Shown in pieces: positions 8,007-20,003 of a stretch of DNA of 64,000 bases. Source of the DNA: Pseudomonas tohonis (lineage in GTDB: Bacteria > Pseudomonadota > Gammaproteobacteria > Pseudomonadales > Pseudomonadaceae); the NCBI RefSeq assembly GCF_012767755.2, contig NZ_AP023189.1, forward strand, positions 434,001-498,000. Reading direction: 5' to 3'. How positions within the stretch are numbered: position 1 is the stretch's first letter; each line of letters starts with the position of its first letter. The notes beneath the pieces are model-generated. The model made no database searches. It worked only from the letters and a program-made list of their open reading frames with translations, and was not told the DNA's origin. The translations under genes and the position numbers were made by a program.

Positions 8007-9383
8007 TTACACGGTATGCAGGTACCAGTTGTACTCGAGGTCGGAGATGGAGTGTTCGAACTCCTCCAGCTCGCTTTCCTTGCACGCGACGAAGATGTCG
8101 ATGTAGTCCGGGCTGATGTACTTGGCCAGGATCTCGCTGTCGTCCAGCTCGCGCAGTGCATCACGCAGGTTGTTCGGCAGGCTCTGCTCCAGCTGCTCGT
8201 ACGAGTTGCCTTCGATGGGGGCGCCGGGCTCGATCTGGTTGGTCAGGCCGTGGTGCACGCCCGCCAGGATCGACGCCATCATCAGGTACGGGTTGGCATC
8301 GGCACCGGCGACGCGGTGTTCGATGCGCACCGCATCCGCGCTGCCGGTGGGCACACGCAGGGCGACGGTACGGTTGTCCAGGCCCCAGCTCGGTGCGTTC
8401 GGCACGTAGAACTGCGCACCGAAGCGACGGTAGGAGTTCACGTTCGGGCAGAGGAAGGCCATGGAGGCGGGCAGGGTCTCGAGCACACCGCCGAGCGCAT
8501 GGCGCAATGCGGCGTTCTGCTCGGGATCCTCGCTGGCGAAGATGTTCTTGCCATGCTTGTCCAGCAGCGAGATATGGACGTGCAGACCGTTGCCGGCCTG
8601 GCCCGGGTAGGGCTTGGCCATGAAGGTGGTGTCCATCTCGTGGTCGTACGCGATGTTCTTCACCAGGCGCTTGAGCAGCACGGCGTAGTCGCAGGCCTTG
8701 ATCGGGTCCGCCACGTGGTGGAGGTTGACCTCGAACTGGGCCGGGGCGCTTTCCTTGACGATGGCGTCGGCCGGGATGCCCTGGACCTTGGCGCCTTCGA
8801 GGATGTCCTGCAGGCAGTCGGCGTACTCGTCGAGATCGTCGATCAGGTAGACCTGGGTGGACTGCGGACGCTTGCCGGAGATCGGGGAGCGCGGCGGCTG
8901 CGGACGGCCGTTCACGTTCTCCTGGTCGATCAGGTAGAACTCGAGCTCGAACGCGGCGCAGATGGTCAGGCCGAGGTCGTCGAACTTCGCGACGACCTGG
9001 CGCAGCACTTCACGCGGGTCGGCGAAGAAGGGCTCGCCTTCCATCTCGTGCATGGTCATCAGCAGTTGCGCGGTGGGGCGCTTCTGCCAGGGCTCGTCGC
9101 ACAGGGTGCCGGGGATCGGGTAGCAGATACGATCGGCGTCGCCGATGTCCAGGCCGAGGCCGGTGCTTTCAACGGTGGAGCCGTTGATATCGAGGGCGAA
9201 TAAGGAAGCGGGGAGGTTGATGCCTTTTTCGTAAACTTTGTGGAGGCTGGCGCGTTCGATTCGCTTGCCTCGGACTACTCCATTCATATCTGCGATCAGG
9301 AGGTCGACGAACTGGACCTCAGGATGTTCCTTAAGGAACTCGTTCGCTTCTTGAAGCTGAACGGCACGCGGGGGTACCGACAT
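8007..9383 (-). CDS. spuI: Gamma-glutamylpolyamine synthetase SpuI (glutamine synthetase family)
   Basis: 458 residues of the glutamine synthetase fold. Visible motifs are NGVVRGKRI in the N-terminal beta-grasp domain, the ATP/metal-site FELEFYL, the GLHVHISLLD loop, and the NRTVALRVP and RIEHRVAGADANPY segments. Enzymes of this PuuA/SpuI group attach glutamate to a polyamine amine group at the cost of ATP, the first step of glutamylated polyamine catabolism. The gene is divergent from spuA across a 276-bp control region, as in PAO1. A second paralogue (spuB) lies 1 kb away, so the two may split substrates between diamines and polyamines. Confidence 0.9.
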   Translation of the reverse strand: MSVPPRAVQLQEANEFLKEHPEVQFVDLLIADMNGVVRGKRIERASLHKVYEKGINLPASLFALDINGSTVESTGLGLDIGDADRICYPIPGTLCDEPWQKRPTAQLLMTMHEMEGEPFFADPREVLRQVVAKFDDLGLTICAAFELEFYLIDQENVNGRPQPPRSPISGKRPQSTQVYLIDDLDEYADCLQDILEGAKVQGIPADAIVKESAPAQFEVNLHHVADPIKACDYAVLLKRLVKNIAYDHEMDTTFMAKPYPGQAGNGLHVHISLLDKHGKNIFASEDPEQNAALRHALGGVLETLPASMAFLCPNVNSYRRFGAQFYVPNAPSWGLDNRTVALRVPTGSADAVRIEHRVAGADANPYLMMASILAGVHHGLTNQIEPGAPIEGNSYEQLEQSLPNNLRDALRELDDSEILAKYISPDYIDIFVACKESELEEFEHSISDLEYNWYLHTV

Positions 9384-9490
9384 GATGCAACACCTTTCTT
9401 GTTAAAAATATCAATCACACGTTCGCTAGGGTGAGAGTCAATCGGAATCCCCTAACGATGTCAATAGCGCACCATTTTGCCCTAAAACAG

Positions 9491-9606
9491 GGCCATATGG
9501 CCAATTTTGGGGCGTTTGAGGGGTATCTGACCCCTCTCGGGGCCATGGCGCACGCGGCGCTCAGCGAGGTGTGTTCGATTTTTTACAGCCCTATTGTGTA
9601 AAAAAA
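9491..9606. promoter_or_regulatory. Divergent spuI/spuA control region with three palindromes
   Basis: The 276-bp gap 9384-9659 separates two divergent genes. It contains a perfect 12-bp palindrome GGCCATATGGCC (9491-9502), a perfect hairpin GAGGGGT-ATCTG-ACCCCTC (9518-9536), and an AT-rich inverted repeat TTTTTTACA ... TGTAAAAAA (9579-9587 with 9597-9605). These are candidate operators for polyamine-responsive regulators known to act on such promoters (PauR, BauR). I cannot assign a site to a protein. Confidence 0.5.
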
Positions 9607-9659
9607 TGAACAACGCTAAGCTCGGTCGCAACCCATAACAGCAATAAAACGGGTGTCTC

Positions 9660-10412
9660 ATGTCTCGCCTGCCGTTCATCGGCGTAACCGCTTGTACCAA
9701 GCAGATCGGTCTGCATCCTTACCATATAGCGGGTGACAAGTATCTTCGTGCGGTGGCCCTTGGCGCCGGCGGTGTTCCTCTGATTATTCCCGCTCTCGGC
9801 GAGCTCATCGAGACGACTTCCCTTCTGGCCAGTCTAGACGGCCTGCTGTTCACCGGTTCGCCTTCCAACGTCGAACCCCATCATTATTCCGGCCCGGCCA
9901 GCGAGCCCGGCATCCTCCACGATCCGCAGCGCGATGGCACCACGCTTTCGCTGATGCGTGCCGCCGTGGCCGCGGGTGTGCCCGTGCTCGGCATCTGCCG
10001 CGGCTTCCAGGAGATGAATGTGGCCTTCGGCGGCACGCTGCACCAGAAGGTGCACGAGGTCGAAGGCCTCATGGACCATCGCGAGCCGGCCGACGAGCCG
10101 CTCGAGGTGCAGTACGCACCCCGCCACCCCGTGCATGTGCAGCCGGGTGGCATCCTCGCCGGTATCGGCTTGCCGGCGGAGATCCTCGTCAATTCCATTC
10201 ATGGCCAGGGCGTTGAACGTCTGGCGCCGGGCCTTCACGTAGAAGCGCTGGCGCCTGACGGGTTGGTCGAATCCTGCTCGGTCGTCGGCGCTGCGAGTTT
10301 CGCGCTCGGAGTACAGTGGCACCCCGAATGGCAGGTTCGTTCGAACCCCGATTATCTCGCCATCTTCCAGGCCTTTGGTGAGGCTTGCAGGAAGAGGGCG
10401 GGGCAACGCTGA
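9660..10412 (+). CDS. spuA: Gamma-glutamyl-GABA hydrolase SpuA (class I glutamine amidotransferase fold)
   Basis: 250 residues. The class I amidotransferase-like catalytic triad is in place: nucleophile Cys113 in GICRGFQEMN, and His221 and Glu223 in GVQWHPEW. This is the peptidase C26 family of PuuD, which releases glutamate from gamma-glutamyl-GABA or related gamma-glutamyl acids. No signal peptide is seen. It heads the rightward spu cluster, 42 bp before spuB, and completes the route in which SpuI or SpuB glutamylate a polyamine and SpuA later removes the glutamyl group. Start ATG 9660 is supported by alignment with the family start (LPFIGVT). Confidence 0.92.
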   Translation: MSRLPFIGVTACTKQIGLHPYHIAGDKYLRAVALGAGGVPLIIPALGELIETTSLLASLDGLLFTGSPSNVEPHHYSGPASEPGILHDPQRDGTTLSLMRAAVAAGVPVLGICRGFQEMNVAFGGTLHQKVHEVEGLMDHREPADEPLEVQYAPRHPVHVQPGGILAGIGLPAEILVNSIHGQGVERLAPGLHVEALAPDGLVESCSVVGAASFALGVQWHPEWQVRSNPDYLAIFQAFGEACRKRAGQR

Positions 10413-10454
10413 GCTCAGCTATACCAGTTGCAGCTCTCACACCCTGAGGTCTTT

Positions 10455-11813
10455 ATGACTACCAAGTTGGACCAGCTCACAAGCTGGTTGAAAGAACGCA
10501 AAATCACCGAAGTTGAATGCTTGATCAGCGACCTTACAGGCATTGCCCGGGGCAAGATCTCGCCGACCAACAAGTTCCTCGACGAGAAGGGCATGCGCCT
10601 CCCCGAGAGCGTGCTGCTGCAGACCGTCACCGGCGACTATGTCGAGGACGACGTTTATTACGAGCTGCTCGACCCTGCCGACATCGACATGGTCTGCCGC
10701 CCGGACGAGAACGCCGTGTTCCTCGTGCCCTGGGCGCTGGAACCCACCGCGATGGTGATCCACGACACCTTCGACAAGATGGGCAACCCCATCGAGCTGT
10801 CGCCGCGCAACATCCTCAAGAAAGTGCTCAAGCTCTACGCCGACAAGGGCTGGCGTCCGATCGTCGCGCCGGAGATGGAGTTCTACCTGACCAAGCGCAG
10901 CGACGACCCGGACTACCCGCTGCAGGCCCCGATCGGCCGCTCCGGTCGCCCTGAGACCGGCCGCCAGTCCTTCTCCATCGACGCGGCGAACGAATTCGAC
11001 CCGCTGTTCGAGGACATGTACGACTGGTGCGAGGCGCAGGACCTGGACCTGGACACCCTCATCCACGAGGAAGGCCCGGCGCAGATGGAAATCAACTTCC
11101 GTCACGGCGAAGCCCTGTCCCTGGCCGACCAGATCACCGTGTTCAAGCGCACCATGCGCGAGGCCGCGCTGAAACATAACGTCGCCGCCACCTTCATGGC
11201 CAAGCCGATCACCGACCAGCCGGGCAGTGCCATGCACCTGCACCAGAGCGTGGTGGACATCAAGACCGGCAAGAACATCTTCTCCAACGAAGATGGCTCC
11301 ATGAGCGAGTTGTTCCTCCACCACATCGGCGGCCTGCAGAAGTTCATCCCCGAGCTGCTGCCGCTGTTCGCGCCGAATGTGAACTCCTTCCGCCGTTTCC
11401 TGCCCGATACCTCGGCGCCGGTGAACGTGGAGTGGGGCGAGGAGAACCGCACCGTGGGCCTGCGCGTCCCGGATGCCACCCCGCAGAACCGCCGCGTGGA
11501 GAACCGCCTGGCCGGTGCCGACGCCAACCCCTACCTGGCCATCGCCGCCAGCCTGCTGTGCGGCTACATCGGCATGGTCGAGCAGATCAAGCCGAGCGCG
11601 CAGGTCAAGGGCCGTGGCTACGAGCGCCGCAACCTGCGCCTGCCGCTGACCCTCGAGGACGCCCTCGAGCGCCTGGAGAACTGCAAGCCCCTGGAGAAGT
11701 ACCTGAGCACCAAGTTCATCAGTGCCTACGTCGCGGTGAAACGCGCCGAGCACGAGAACTTCAAGCGCGTCATCAGCTCCTGGGAGCGTGAGTTCCTGCT
11801 GCTTTCCGTCTGA
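10455..11813 (+). CDS. spuB: Gamma-glutamylputrescine synthetase SpuB
   Basis: 452 residues from the ATG at 10455, which has TGAGGT just upstream (10445-10450); an in-frame start at 10428 would add nine residues without a ribosome site. Glutamine-synthetase motifs are EMEFYLT, FMAKPITDQPGSAMHLHQ (ammonium/metal loop), ENRTVGLRVP and RVENRLAGADANPY. It ligates glutamate to putrescine-type amines. It is paralogous to spuI but clearly diverged, and it carries a longer insertion with RSGRPETGRQ near residue 160. It follows spuA and precedes spuC in the same direction. Confidence 0.92.
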   Translation: MTTKLDQLTSWLKERKITEVECLISDLTGIARGKISPTNKFLDEKGMRLPESVLLQTVTGDYVEDDVYYELLDPADIDMVCRPDENAVFLVPWALEPTAMVIHDTFDKMGNPIELSPRNILKKVLKLYADKGWRPIVAPEMEFYLTKRSDDPDYPLQAPIGRSGRPETGRQSFSIDAANEFDPLFEDMYDWCEAQDLDLDTLIHEEGPAQMEINFRHGEALSLADQITVFKRTMREAALKHNVAATFMAKPITDQPGSAMHLHQSVVDIKTGKNIFSNEDGSMSELFLHHIGGLQKFIPELLPLFAPNVNSFRRFLPDTSAPVNVEWGEENRTVGLRVPDATPQNRRVENRLAGADANPYLAIAASLLCGYIGMVEQIKPSAQVKGRGYERRNLRLPLTLEDALERLENCKPLEKYLSTKFISAYVAVKRAEHENFKRVISSWEREFLLLSV

Positions 11814-11820
11814 TCCAAAC

Positions 11821-11849
11821 GGCGTGCCGCGTTCGTGGCGCGGCACGCC
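11821..11849 (+). other. Intercistronic hairpin between spuB and spuC
   Basis: A perfect 11-bp stem, GGCGTGCCGCG paired with CGCGGCACGCC around a 7-nt loop, starts 7 bp after the spuB stop. No T-tract follows, so it looks like an mRNA-stabilising or processing hairpin rather than an intrinsic terminator. Confidence 0.75.
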
Positions 11850-11877
11850 AACCCAGATTTGCATAGAGGTGTAGATA

Positions 11878-13248
11878 ATGAAGAGCCAAGTGACCAACCC
11901 CCAGACCCTTGAGTGGCAGGCACTCAGTCGCGACCACCACCTGCCGCCGTTCACCGACTACCAGGCGTTGAATGCCAAGGGCGCGCGGATCATCACCAAA
12001 GCCGACGGCGTCTACATCTGGGACAGCGAGGGCAACAAGATCCTCGACGCCATGGCCGGCCTGTGGTGCGTCAACGTCGGCTACGGCCGCGAGGAACTGG
12101 TGCAGGCGGCCACCCGCCAGATGCGCGAGCTGCCCTTCTACAACCTGTTCTTCCAGACCGCCCACCCGCCCGTCATCGAACTGGCCAAGGCCATCTCCGA
12201 GCTGGCGCCCGAGGGCATGAACCACGTGTTCTTCACCGGCTCCGGCTCCGAAGCCAACGACACCGTGCTGCGCATGGTCCGCCACTACTGGGCGACCAAG
12301 GGCCAGCCGAAGAAGAAAGTGGTCATCGGCCGCTGGAACGGCTACCACGGCTCCACCGTCGCCGGCGTCAGCCTCGGCGGCATGAAGGCGCTGCACGAGC
12401 AGGGCGACCTGCCGATCCCGGGCATCGTCCACATCGCCCAGCCCTACTGGTACGGCGAGGGTGGCGACATGGCCCCCGAGGAGTTCGGCGTCTGGGCTGC
12501 CGAGCAGCTGGAGAAGAAGATCCTCGAAGTCGGCGAGGAGAACGTCGCCGCCTTCATCGCCGAGCCCATCCAGGGCGCGGGCGGCGTGATCGTCCCGCCG
12601 GAAACCTACTGGCCGAAGATCCGCGAGATCCTCGCCCGCTACGACATCCTGTTCATCGCCGACGAAGTCATCTGCGGCTTCGGCCGCACCGGCGAGTGGT
12701 TCGGCAGCCAGTACTACGGCAACGCCCCGGACCTGATGCCCATCGCCAAGGGCCTGACCTCCGGCTACATCCCCATGGGCGGCGTGATCGTCCGTGACGA
12801 GGTGGTCGAGGTGCTCAACCAGGGCGGCGAGTTCTACCACGGCTTCACCTACTCCGGTCACCCGGTCGCCGCCGCGGTGGCGCTGGAGAACATCCGCATC
12901 CTGCGCGAAGAGAAGATCGTCGAGAAGGTGAAGGCGGAAACGGCACCGTATTTGCAGCAGCGTTGGCAGGAGCTGGCTGACCATCCCCTGGTCGGCGAAG
13001 CGCGCGGGGTCGGCATGGTCGGCGCCCTGGAACTGGTCAAGAACAAGAAGACCCGTGAGCGTTTCACCGATCTGGGCGTGGGCATGCAGTGCCGCGAGCA
13101 CTGCTTCCGCAATGGCCTGATCATGCGTGCGGTAGGCGACACTATGATTGTTTCGCCGCCGCTGGTGATCAGCAAGGACGAGATCGACGAACTGGTGACC
13201 AAGGCCCGCAAGTGCCTCGATCTCACCGCGAGTGCGGTTCTGGGTTGA
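11878..13248 (+). CDS. spuC: Polyamine:pyruvate aminotransferase SpuC
   Basis: 456 residues, class III PLP aminotransferase (omega-transaminase). Seen are GLWCVNVGYG, the GSGSEANDTVLR phosphate region, NGYHGST, the ADEVICGFGRTG cofactor aspartate segment and the Schiff-base lysine in PIAKGLTSG (Lys291). SpuC deaminates putrescine (and cadaverine or spermidine) to the aminoaldehyde with pyruvate as acceptor, bypassing glutamylation. It is placed between spuB and the binding-protein genes. A 149-bp gap to spuD leaves room for an independent transporter promoter. A close paralogue, also with Lys291, lies at 24772-26169. Confidence 0.93.
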   Translation: MKSQVTNPQTLEWQALSRDHHLPPFTDYQALNAKGARIITKADGVYIWDSEGNKILDAMAGLWCVNVGYGREELVQAATRQMRELPFYNLFFQTAHPPVIELAKAISELAPEGMNHVFFTGSGSEANDTVLRMVRHYWATKGQPKKKVVIGRWNGYHGSTVAGVSLGGMKALHEQGDLPIPGIVHIAQPYWYGEGGDMAPEEFGVWAAEQLEKKILEVGEENVAAFIAEPIQGAGGVIVPPETYWPKIREILARYDILFIADEVICGFGRTGEWFGSQYYGNAPDLMPIAKGLTSGYIPMGGVIVRDEVVEVLNQGGEFYHGFTYSGHPVAAAVALENIRILREEKIVEKVKAETAPYLQQRWQELADHPLVGEARGVGMVGALELVKNKKTRERFTDLGVGMQCREHCFRNGLIMRAVGDTMIVSPPLVISKDEIDELVTKARKCLDLTASAVLG

Positions 13249-13375
13249 GCAAATGGGCGAGTTTGCAAACAATCGCATCCCGCGAGCTGTTGTAAGCGCG
13301 CCCCTGACCTTGCCAGACTGCGCCAGTGCGTTGGCCAGGCTCACCGGGCGGTGGCGACGCCGCTCGGACACTTAA

Positions 13376-15652
<2,277 letters not shown>

Positions 15653-15723
15653 GACGACAACCCGATAAGAAACTCCGCAGCGCGCCCCGGTGCGCCAGCG
15701 GCCCGGCCTATCAAGAGGATTAA

Positions 15724-16818
<1,095 letters not shown>

Positions 16819-16824
16819 TCGGGG

Positions 16825-16857
16825 GCGAGCCGCGCGGGCCGGCCCCGCGCAGCTCGC
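16825..16857 (+). other. Strong hairpin after spuE
   Basis: GCGAGC and GCGCGGG pair with CCCGCGC and GCTCGC, giving a 13-bp stem with a single C/A mismatch and a 5-nt loop, 7 bp after the spuE stop. No T-tract follows. It probably stabilises the binding-protein mRNA or partly attenuates transcription into spuFGH. Confidence 0.75.
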
Positions 16858-16922
16858 GCCAGAGCGGGCGACGAGCGGACCAGGACGCGTGTCTCGCGCC
16901 TAACGAGCGATACTCAACGCAA

Positions 16923-16939
16923 CCGGCCATAATGGCCGG
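16923..16939 (+). other. Short perfect hairpin upstream of spuF
   Basis: CCGGCCA and TGGCCGG form a 7-bp stem with a TAA loop, ending 24 bp before the spuF start codon. It may modulate read-through or translation of the transporter core. Confidence 0.6.
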
Positions 16940-16963
16940 CTAGCAAGAATTGGGAGTGTGGTA

Positions 16964-18106
16964 ATGGCAATAGCCTCCGGTGCCTACAAGAAAGCCCTCG
17001 AGGGCAACCAGCAACCCAAAGAGGTGCTGGTCAAGATCGACCGGGTGACCAAGCAGTTCGACGAGACCCTTGCGGTGGACGACGTCTCGCTGACCATCAA
17101 CAAGGGCGAGATCTTCGCCCTGCTGGGTGGCTCGGGCTCGGGCAAGTCGACCCTGCTGCGCATGCTGGCGGGTTTCGAGCGTCCGACCGAGGGTCGCATC
17201 TTCCTCGACGGCGTCGACATCACCGACATGCCGCCCTACGAGCGGCCGATCAACATGATGTTCCAGTCCTATGCGCTCTTCCCGCATATGACTGTTGCGC
17301 AGAACATCGCCTTCGGACTCAAACAAGACCGTCTGCCCGCCGCCGAGATCGACGAGCGCGTCACCGAGATGCTCAAGCTCGTGCAGATGACCCAGTACGC
17401 CAAGCGCAAGCCGCACCAGCTCTCCGGTGGCCAGCGCCAGCGCGTGGCCCTGGCCCGCTCGCTGGCCAAGCGTCCCAAGCTGCTGCTGCTCGACGAGCCC
17501 ATGGGCGCGCTGGACAAGAAGCTGCGTTCGCAGATGCAGCTGGAGCTGGTGGAGATCATCGAGCGCGTCGGCGTGACCTGCGTCATGGTGACCCACGACC
17601 AGGAAGAGGCCATGACCATGGCCCAGCGCATCGCCATCATGCACCTGGGCTGCATCGAGCAGATCGGCAGCCCGGTGGACATCTACGAGACCCCCATCAG
17701 CCGCCTGGTGTGCGAGTTCATCGGCAACGTCAACCTGTTCGACGGCGAAGTGGTGGAAGACCTCGAGGCCCACGCCCTGATCGCCTGCCCCGAGCTGGAG
17801 CGGCCGATCTACGTCGGCCACGGCGTGACCACCTCGGTGCAGGACAAGCGCATCACCTACGCCCTGCGCCCCGAGAAGCTGCTGGTCACCACCGAGCAGC
17901 CCACCTGCGAGTACAACTGGTCGCGCGGCAAGATCCACGACATCGCCTACCTGGGCGGTCACTCGGTGTTCTACGTCAAGCTGCCCGGCGGCTCCATCGT
18001 CCAGTCCTTCGTCGCCAACGCCGAGCGTCGTGGCGCACGTCCGACCTGGGACGATGAAGTCTTCGTGTGGTGGGAGGACGACAGCGGGGTGGTGCTGCGC
18101 TCATGA
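16964..18106 (+). CDS. spuF: Polyamine ABC transporter ATPase SpuF (PotA/PotG type)
   Basis: 380 residues from the ATG at 16964, with GGGAG at 16952-16956; a GTG two codons earlier is a weaker choice. Walker A is GGSGSGKST, the signature LSGGQRQRVALARSL, Walker B LLLDEPMGALD and the switch MVTHDQEEA. The C-terminal third (about residues 250-380) is the TOBE domain of polyamine ATPases. It drives import by SpuG and SpuH at the inner membrane. Its last four bases overlap the spuG start (ATGA), implying coupled translation. Confidence 0.95.
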   Translation: MAIASGAYKKALEGNQQPKEVLVKIDRVTKQFDETLAVDDVSLTINKGEIFALLGGSGSGKSTLLRMLAGFERPTEGRIFLDGVDITDMPPYERPINMMFQSYALFPHMTVAQNIAFGLKQDRLPAAEIDERVTEMLKLVQMTQYAKRKPHQLSGGQRQRVALARSLAKRPKLLLLDEPMGALDKKLRSQMQLELVEIIERVGVTCVMVTHDQEEAMTMAQRIAIMHLGCIEQIGSPVDIYETPISRLVCEFIGNVNLFDGEVVEDLEAHALIACPELERPIYVGHGVTTSVQDKRITYALRPEKLLVTTEQPTCEYNWSRGKIHDIAYLGGHSVFYVKLPGGSIVQSFVANAERRGARPTWDDEVFVWWEDDSGVVLRS

Positions 18107-19011
18107 AAATCTCCAGACTGAAGAAACGCCTGCCCACGGGCCGGCACGCGGTGATCGGGATCCCGTTCCTCTGGCTGTTCCTGTTCTTCCTGCTGCCCTT
18201 CGCCATCGTGCTGAAGATCAGCTTCGCGGAAGCGGACGTGGCGATCCCGCCCTACACCGAGATCTACACCTGGGCCGACAACCAGCTGCAGATCGTCCTC
18301 AACCTCGGCAACTACTTCATGCTGAGCGAGGACGAACTCTACCTGGCCGCCTACCTGGGCTCGCTGAAGATGGCCTTCTTCAGCACCCTGCTGTGCCTGC
18401 TGATCGGCTACCCGATGGCCTACGCCATCGCCCGCGCCGGCAAGGAAGCGCAGACCGTGCTGCTGCTGCTGATCATGATGCCGACCTGGACCGCCATCCT
18501 CATCCGCGTCTACGCCTGGATGGGCATCCTCAGCAACAACGGCCTGCTCAACGGCTTCCTCATGGGCATCGGCCTGATCAGCGAACCGCTGCAGATCCTC
18601 AACACCAACACCGCGGTCTACATCGGCGTGGTCTATTCCTACCTGCCGTTCATGATCCTGCCGCTGTACGCCAACCTGGTGAAGCACGACCAGAGCCTGC
18701 TGGAAGCCGCCTCGGACCTCGGTTCGAGCAACTTCAACAGCTTCTGGAAGATCACCGTGCCGCTGTCGAAGAACGGCATCATCGCAGGCTCCATGCTGGT
18801 GTTCATCCCGGTGGTGGGCGAGTTCGTGATCCCCGAACTGCTCGGCGGCCCGGAGACCCTGATGATCGGCAAGGTGCTGTGGCAGGAGTTCTTCAACAAC
18901 CGCGACTGGCCCGTGGCGTCCGCGCTGGCGGTGGTGATGCTGGCGATCCTCATCGTCCCGATCATCCTGTTCAACCGTAACCAAGCCAAGGAACTGGAGG
19001 GCAAGGTATGA
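18103..19011 (+). CDS. spuG: Polyamine ABC transporter permease SpuG (PotH type)
   Basis: 302 residues from the ATG at 18103, which overlaps the spuF stop; an in-frame start at 18067 would lie inside spuF. Six hydrophobic segments and the EAA loop EAASDLGSSNFNSFWKITVP are seen. The charged N terminus (KKRLPTGRH) is cytoplasmic. PotB/PotH proteins form the channel together with a PotC/PotI partner, here SpuH, whose start again overlaps this stop codon by four bases. Confidence 0.94.
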   Translation: MKISRLKKRLPTGRHAVIGIPFLWLFLFFLLPFAIVLKISFAEADVAIPPYTEIYTWADNQLQIVLNLGNYFMLSEDELYLAAYLGSLKMAFFSTLLCLLIGYPMAYAIARAGKEAQTVLLLLIMMPTWTAILIRVYAWMGILSNNGLLNGFLMGIGLISEPLQILNTNTAVYIGVVYSYLPFMILPLYANLVKHDQSLLEAASDLGSSNFNSFWKITVPLSKNGIIAGSMLVFIPVVGEFVIPELLGGPETLMIGKVLWQEFFNNRDWPVASALAVVMLAILIVPIILFNRNQAKELEGKV

Positions 19012-19892
19012 AGCGCTTCAGTTTCTCCAACGTGATGCTGTGGATCGGCCTGCTGTTCATCTACCTGCCGATGCTGATCCTGGTGATCTACTCGTTCAAC
19101 GCCTCCAAGCTGGTGACGGTCTGGGGCGGCTGGTCGGTGAAGTGGTACGTCGGCCTGCTCGACAACACCCAGCTGATGAACTCGGTGATGCGCTCCCTGG
19201 AGATCGCCTGCTACACTGCCATCGCGGCGGTGGCGCTGGGCACCCTGGCGGCCTTCGTCCTGACCCGCATCCCGCGCTTCCGTGGCCGTACCATGTTCGG
19301 CGGCCTGGTCACCGCGCCGCTGGTCATGCCCGAGGTCATCACCGGCCTGTCGCTGCTGCTGCTGTTCGTGGCCATGGCGCAACTGATCGGCTGGCCCCAG
19401 GAGCGTGGCATCGTCACCATCTGGATCGCCCACACCACCTTCTGCTCGGCCTATGTGGCCATCGTGGTGTCGGCGCGCCTGCGCGAGCTGGACCTGTCCA
19501 TCGAGGAGGCCGCCATGGACCTCGGTGCGCGTCCGTGGAAGGTGTTCCTGCTGATCACCATCCCGATGATCGCGCCGTCCCTGGCGGCAGGCGGCATGAT
19601 GTCGTTCGCCCTGTCCCTGGACGACCTGGTCCTGGCGAGCTTCGTCTCCGGCCCCGGCTCCACCACCCTGCCGATGGAGGTCTTCTCCGCCGTGCGCCTG
19701 GGCGTGAAGCCGGAGATCAACGCCGTGGCCAGCCTGATCCTGCTGACCGTCTCGCTGTTCACCTTCTTCGCCTGGTACTTCAGCCGCCAGGCCGAGGAGC
19801 GCCGCAAGCGCGCCATCCAGGAAGCCATGGAATCCATGGCCGCCGAAGCCGCCTCCAGCAACAAGCGCCGCGCCGCCAGCCAACCGGCCTGA
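19008..19892 (+). CDS. spuH: Polyamine ABC transporter permease SpuH (PotI type)
   Basis: 294 residues with six membrane segments and the EAA loop EAAMDLGARPWKVFLLITIP. The conserved ISLDDLVLASF-type segment of PotC/PotI proteins reads LSLDDLVLASFVSGPGS. A positively charged C-terminal tail (RRKRAIQEAMES) is longer than usual. It is the last gene of the spu cluster, overlapping spuG by 4 bp and followed by an intrinsic terminator 18 bp after the stop. Confidence 0.94.
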   Translation: MKRFSFSNVMLWIGLLFIYLPMLILVIYSFNASKLVTVWGGWSVKWYVGLLDNTQLMNSVMRSLEIACYTAIAAVALGTLAAFVLTRIPRFRGRTMFGGLVTAPLVMPEVITGLSLLLLFVAMAQLIGWPQERGIVTIWIAHTTFCSAYVAIVVSARLRELDLSIEEAAMDLGARPWKVFLLITIPMIAPSLAAGGMMSFALSLDDLVLASFVSGPGSTTLPMEVFSAVRLGVKPEINAVASLILLTVSLFTFFAWYFSRQAEERRKRAIQEAMESMAAEAASSNKRRAASQPA

Positions 19893-19910
19893 CCGCGCGC
19901 CGCCAACGAG

Positions 19911-19936
19911 AAAGGCCACCTTCGGGTGGCCTTTTT
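19911..19936 (+). terminator. Rho-independent terminator of the spu cluster
   Basis: AAAGGCCACC-TTCG-GGTGGCCTTT forms a stem with the stable TTCG tetraloop and runs into a five-T tract. It lies just after spuH. Confidence 0.95.
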
Positions 19937-19977
19937 CATGTCCGACAGGGTGGCGCACCTCGCGGGGTGTGCGCACC

Positions 19978-20003
19978 GTCATCCCCGCGAGCGCGGGGAC
20001 CCA
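19978..20003 (-). repeat. Palindromic intergenic repeat, copy A, abutting a stop codon
   Basis: The segment reads GTCATCCCCGCGAGCGCGGGGACCCA, quoted here in parts: GTCATCCCCGCG then AGCGCGGGGACCCA. It pairs CCCCGCG with CGCGGGG. Copies are at 24746-24771 and, degenerate, at 43430-43512. Here the next base pair belongs to the stop codon of the GMC oxidoreductase, and copy B touches a stop codon in the same way. Confidence 0.8.
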
